From positions 1,808,001 to 1,872,000 of the forward strand of contig CM075675.1 in assembly GCA_037962975.1 (NCBI GenBank): 64,000 nucleotides of DNA, read 5' to 3'. Every line of letters begins with the position of its first letter. Position 1 is the stretch's first letter. The notes below the pieces were generated by a model. It saw only the letters and a program-made list of their open reading frames with translations. It was not told where the DNA came from and did not search any database. The position numbers were made by a program, and so were the translations under genes. The DNA comes from Clitoria ternatea (lineage: Eukaryota; Streptophyta; Magnoliopsida; Fabales; Fabaceae). Below are positions 60,783 to 64,000 of this stretch, piece after piece.

Positions 60783-62666
60783 TACTTACTGTTTAATATA
60801 AAAGTTTTACCAAACGGTGAAATGATATTTATTAAATTCTTGGTTGCTGCTCATGATCTACCTGACTATTGAATTTGAATAAAGTATATTTTAAAATCAT
60901 TATATGATTTTTTGCACTAAGTGTACTATAAACTAAATGATTATTATTTAATTAAAATTTTATAATCGTTACCTTTTAATATAAATCATTTACATATCGT
61001 AGGGTTAGCGTGAACAATGTTAGAAAAGGTGTAAAAAAAAAGAACTGTGTTTTGGAAACTGTTAACCTTCATTTTTTTGAATATATATTATCAAAACTAA
61101 GTTTCGAAATAAAATAATAAAATATGATTAAAAATTATTTTGACATTCACATAAAATATTAGATAAATATTTGGACCAGTTTTCTACATTAACATTATTT
61201 TAGAGAATAAAAAATATGTGCTATATATTTAGCCCTCAAAATCCATATTCTCAGATTTTTAACGGCCGTCATAATTCCAATCACAGTTAGACAAGAGATT
61301 ATTGGCCAGCAAGTTTATACATTGAATTAGTTATCATGATATGATTGTAAGAGAAATTCATCATCATTATTAATATTTGTCATTTCTATAGACATTATAT
61401 CATGGACTCATAGCTGTAGATGAAAGGGTAAGATTAATGAAAGCAATTAAATGCTTCGACCCAGTCACCATATGTTCTTAATTTTCTGAAGCATAATCCA
61501 TGATCATTTGATGGTGAGAAAACAATAAATAGCTTGATGATGATTAGTAACTAAATAAATTGCGGGTGAAATATTTTGAATATGAAAGTTTCATTAAAAG
61601 ATCATCCACATTGTTAGAATAATGTAAATTTATAGCCAATAGCTACATGCTTAATTTGGTCTATTCCATATAGCTTGTGCATATCAAGTTTCATTTTCTA
61701 ATTTAATCCAATAATTCTAGCAACCACAGTGAAGTGATTAAGATGCCAATGGTGTGTGTCTTGTATAGGGGACAAATGTGCACGAACAAAAAGTTCACAA
61801 AACATAAAGAAGCTTCAATTGAAACTACATAGTCAAATGATATTGTTGTAATTAAAATAGAATCAACATAATGTTACTAGTTATGACTTATGAGTAACTC
61901 TCCAAATGTGAGTGCAATTAACACAATGAAAGACAATCAATGACTCAAATAATAATACAGATAAAATGTATTGTGTTTAAAGCCAAATGAACTGTTTTAA
62001 CTACAGTGTCTTGAATGCATCCTTTTTAACTGTTATTAATTATTTAAAGAAAGGAATTGACATTGGCCTTTGAATTGAATTTGGTTGAAAGGAAATTTCA
62101 CTTCCTATTTTAATTTCCTTCTTAATATATACAGACAAAAATCTAAAACAAACTCGATGAAAATTTGCTCAAAATCAGTAAATTAAATTAGAATTTCTAA
62201 ATAAGAATTAAAAACATGTATATTTATGACTCATATATCTTTTAAAACTTTTTAAAAAGAATTGAAACACGTAAAGACTTCTCTTACATACAATTCGTTG
62301 TAAAAAAATGAAAATGAGACTAAAGGTTTATTTGGGTATATTATCTGATTAAACATTTATTCAATAATTTGTTTTCATGTAAAAATATTATATACTATAG
62401 ATTTAATTATAAATTTTAGTAAAATAATTTTAAAAAATTTATATGAGAAGTTTACTAACTCTTCTAAATGTACGTCCAAAAAGTTTGATGAAAAGACACC
62501 CAATATTTACGAGTATTCTTTTACAAGCACTCATTTCAGGGACAAACCCAAGTATTCTTTCATGAGTTACTCCTAGTTCGAACTCAAGTATTCTTTCCAA
62601 AGTCTCTTTCTGGCCAAAATGTTTCCCAATAGCTCACTCATACTAGTGTTTACTAAAGATTGGAAA
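57553..62666. other. AT-rich intergenic DNA
   Basis: No gene found. (TA)n tracts at 57744-57788 and 60732-60780. A local near-duplication containing TTAGTTTCTTTTCATATTTATG occurs at 57923 and 57987. Nothing else recognised. Confidence 0.55.
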
Positions 62667-64000
62667 TGTTGATACATAAACATTTGGGGATGTGTGTGTT
62701 CTCCTGATTTTGTGAGACCTGTTCATCTTTCTCTTTTGATTCAGTCTCACAAGCTATCTCTCTTTTTCTTTTCTTCTTCTATATTTTTCTTCATATCTCT
62801 ATATACTTATTTTGTAATCTCTTTTCTTGAGAGACATCTATGTCTATTACACACACATATAGTTTTATGTATCACTTTCATTCTTGCATTGTGTGTATTC
62901 TCTCCCTCAATGTGTCTGGAGGTTTTGCAGCATATAAACATTTGTTTCATGGAGATAGATTCGTTGGATGACCGTTTGAAATTTATTCCATCTCATGAGA
63001 AAGTGATTTTTCTTCTGATTGGTCAGAGAGACGTTCTACACATTTTGTATGGAATGAAGAGCTTTTATGATGAAGACAAACAAGGATTGTACATTTTTCA
63101 CCAAAAGAGATATTCCTTGATTAAAGGAATTCTGACATCTTAGAAAGATGGTGAAAAATAGGTGCTCTGAGATCAACTCGATATTTGTCTTATTTAGGTA
63201 CTTTCCTTGTTGTGATAGTTCTTTTCGCTGAGAAGGAAAGATACTTTGTTGAGTCATCATATATAGGTCCAGACTTGATTTGTTCAAGGGTAACATTTGA
63301 AGCTAGATTGAGGTCTAGTGAATCAAAAAGTGTTAATGATGAGATTTAAATCTTCAAGAGATATTCCAGTTCTTTCTTTGCGATTTCAAAGAAGGTCTGA
63401 AGCACCTTTATCCTGACAAATTGTGAGGATAAAGTTTGATTAAAGTAGGTTTCTTTGAGGAGATGACTCCTCCATGTTCTTAAAGCTTGTTGTATGATTT
63501 AACGAGTCTAGGTCTGGTATAAGTTCAGGTGAACACTTTTCTTTGAAGCATATCCTTCATAGTCGAGTCTTACCAGATTTATTGGATATGAGCTCCCCTT
63601 TGATTTATAACCTATGCTTTATATCCTGAAACACTCGAATGATCTTTATCAAACATTTAATAACTCATAACTTGATTAATTAAGATGCTTGATGTTGGTT
63701 ATAAACAAATCTAAGAGTGCTTCAAATATTTTCTTGGTTCCAATACTCTTGTATCTCTATTTCTCTTTACACTTTGTGCACTCATGAATTTTGGTTGAGT
63801 ATACAGGTTTTATGATGATTGTATTCATATTATGTTATGAGTATGTTTCTATGTTTGAGTCATCGAGTATTGGTTGTTATTGTTTAAAGTTCCTTGTGAC
63901 TTTTGTATACAATGATAACTTTAGTTGTGTTATTTTCCCATTTCCTCACTATGCTTAAGCTTGTAAAATGATTTAACTTTGTTGAAATATGATTTCAGAA
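62667..64000. other. Less AT-rich, unclassified sequence at the right edge
   Basis: From about 62667 (TGTTGATACATAAAC) composition changes and the sequence is more complex. The 149-codon frame at 62694-63143 is pyrimidine-rich with hydrophobic residues and lacks any domain I know, so I do not call it a gene. A TGTT start would fit a copia-type LTR, but the other end is not visible. Confidence 0.3.

Noticed and set aside
62694..63143. 149-codon open frame near the right edge
   Set aside because: Pyrimidine-rich low-complexity hydrophobic stretch, no recognisable domain, no supporting splice structure; more likely LTR or intergenic sequence.

Overview
This is transposon-dense plant DNA. I found no host protein-coding gene. 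Every coding region I can support belongs to a mobile element: Ty3/gypsy elements of the Tat (Ogre/Retand-like) lineage, a Ty1/copia fragment and an En/Spm-type CACTA transposon. GT-AG introns, plant-specific transposon domains, long AT-rich spacers and (TA)n tracts all indicate a higher plant. Clusters of CTCGCTCAAGCGAG-like palindromes and GTAATC-type palindromes inside the long LTRs remind me of legume (Phaseoleae) repeats. That last step is recollection, not proof.

Layout. (1) 1-13474: the 3' part of Tat element 1 (+ strand). It holds the pol end (broken by one in-frame stop), spacer minisatellites, two successive copies of a spliced antisense gene, two polypurine tracts and a 3' LTR. (2) 13475-21742: AT-rich DNA with two related solo LTRs in opposite orientation (13701-16642 +, 17080-19797 -). 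(3) 21743-51235: a four-level nest. A 3.84 kb solo LTR (TSD TTTGG) is split by complete Tat element 2 on the - strand (24616-50266, TSD CTATC, LTRs differing at 2 of 803 positions). The gag gene of element 2 is split by a 13.86 kb CACTA transposon (35214-49077, TSD ACC). A decayed copia fragment (about 37970-40350) lies in the CACTA's long 5' region. (4) 51241-64000: AT-rich DNA without genes, with four (TA)n tracts in or near it and a Tat-type solo LTR at 56944-57552 (TSD AATTT).

How the parts work. The Tat Gag-Pol polyprotein makes Gag, protease, reverse transcriptase, RNase H, a second archaeal-type RNase H and integrase. A separate antisense gene lies between pol and the 3' LTR. It has its own TATA box and one phase-1 intron at a conserved site, and its product is of the 'putative gypsy type transposon' (Transposase_28) type with a coiled-coil tail. 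The CACTA element carries two genes: a TNP2/TnpD-like transposase of about 1154 aa in four coding exons, and a TnpA-like (Transposase_24) protein of 446 aa in five exons. The stop of the first overlaps the start of the second at a shared splice acceptor. CACTA ends, TSD and both coding sets look intact.

Most interesting signals: a hairpin repeat in the Tat 3' spacers whose stems covary between copies; duplication of the antisense-gene/polypurine module in element 1; an intact gag-pol paired with a broken antisense gene in element 2, and the reverse in element 1; and in-frame continuity of gag across the CACTA insertion.
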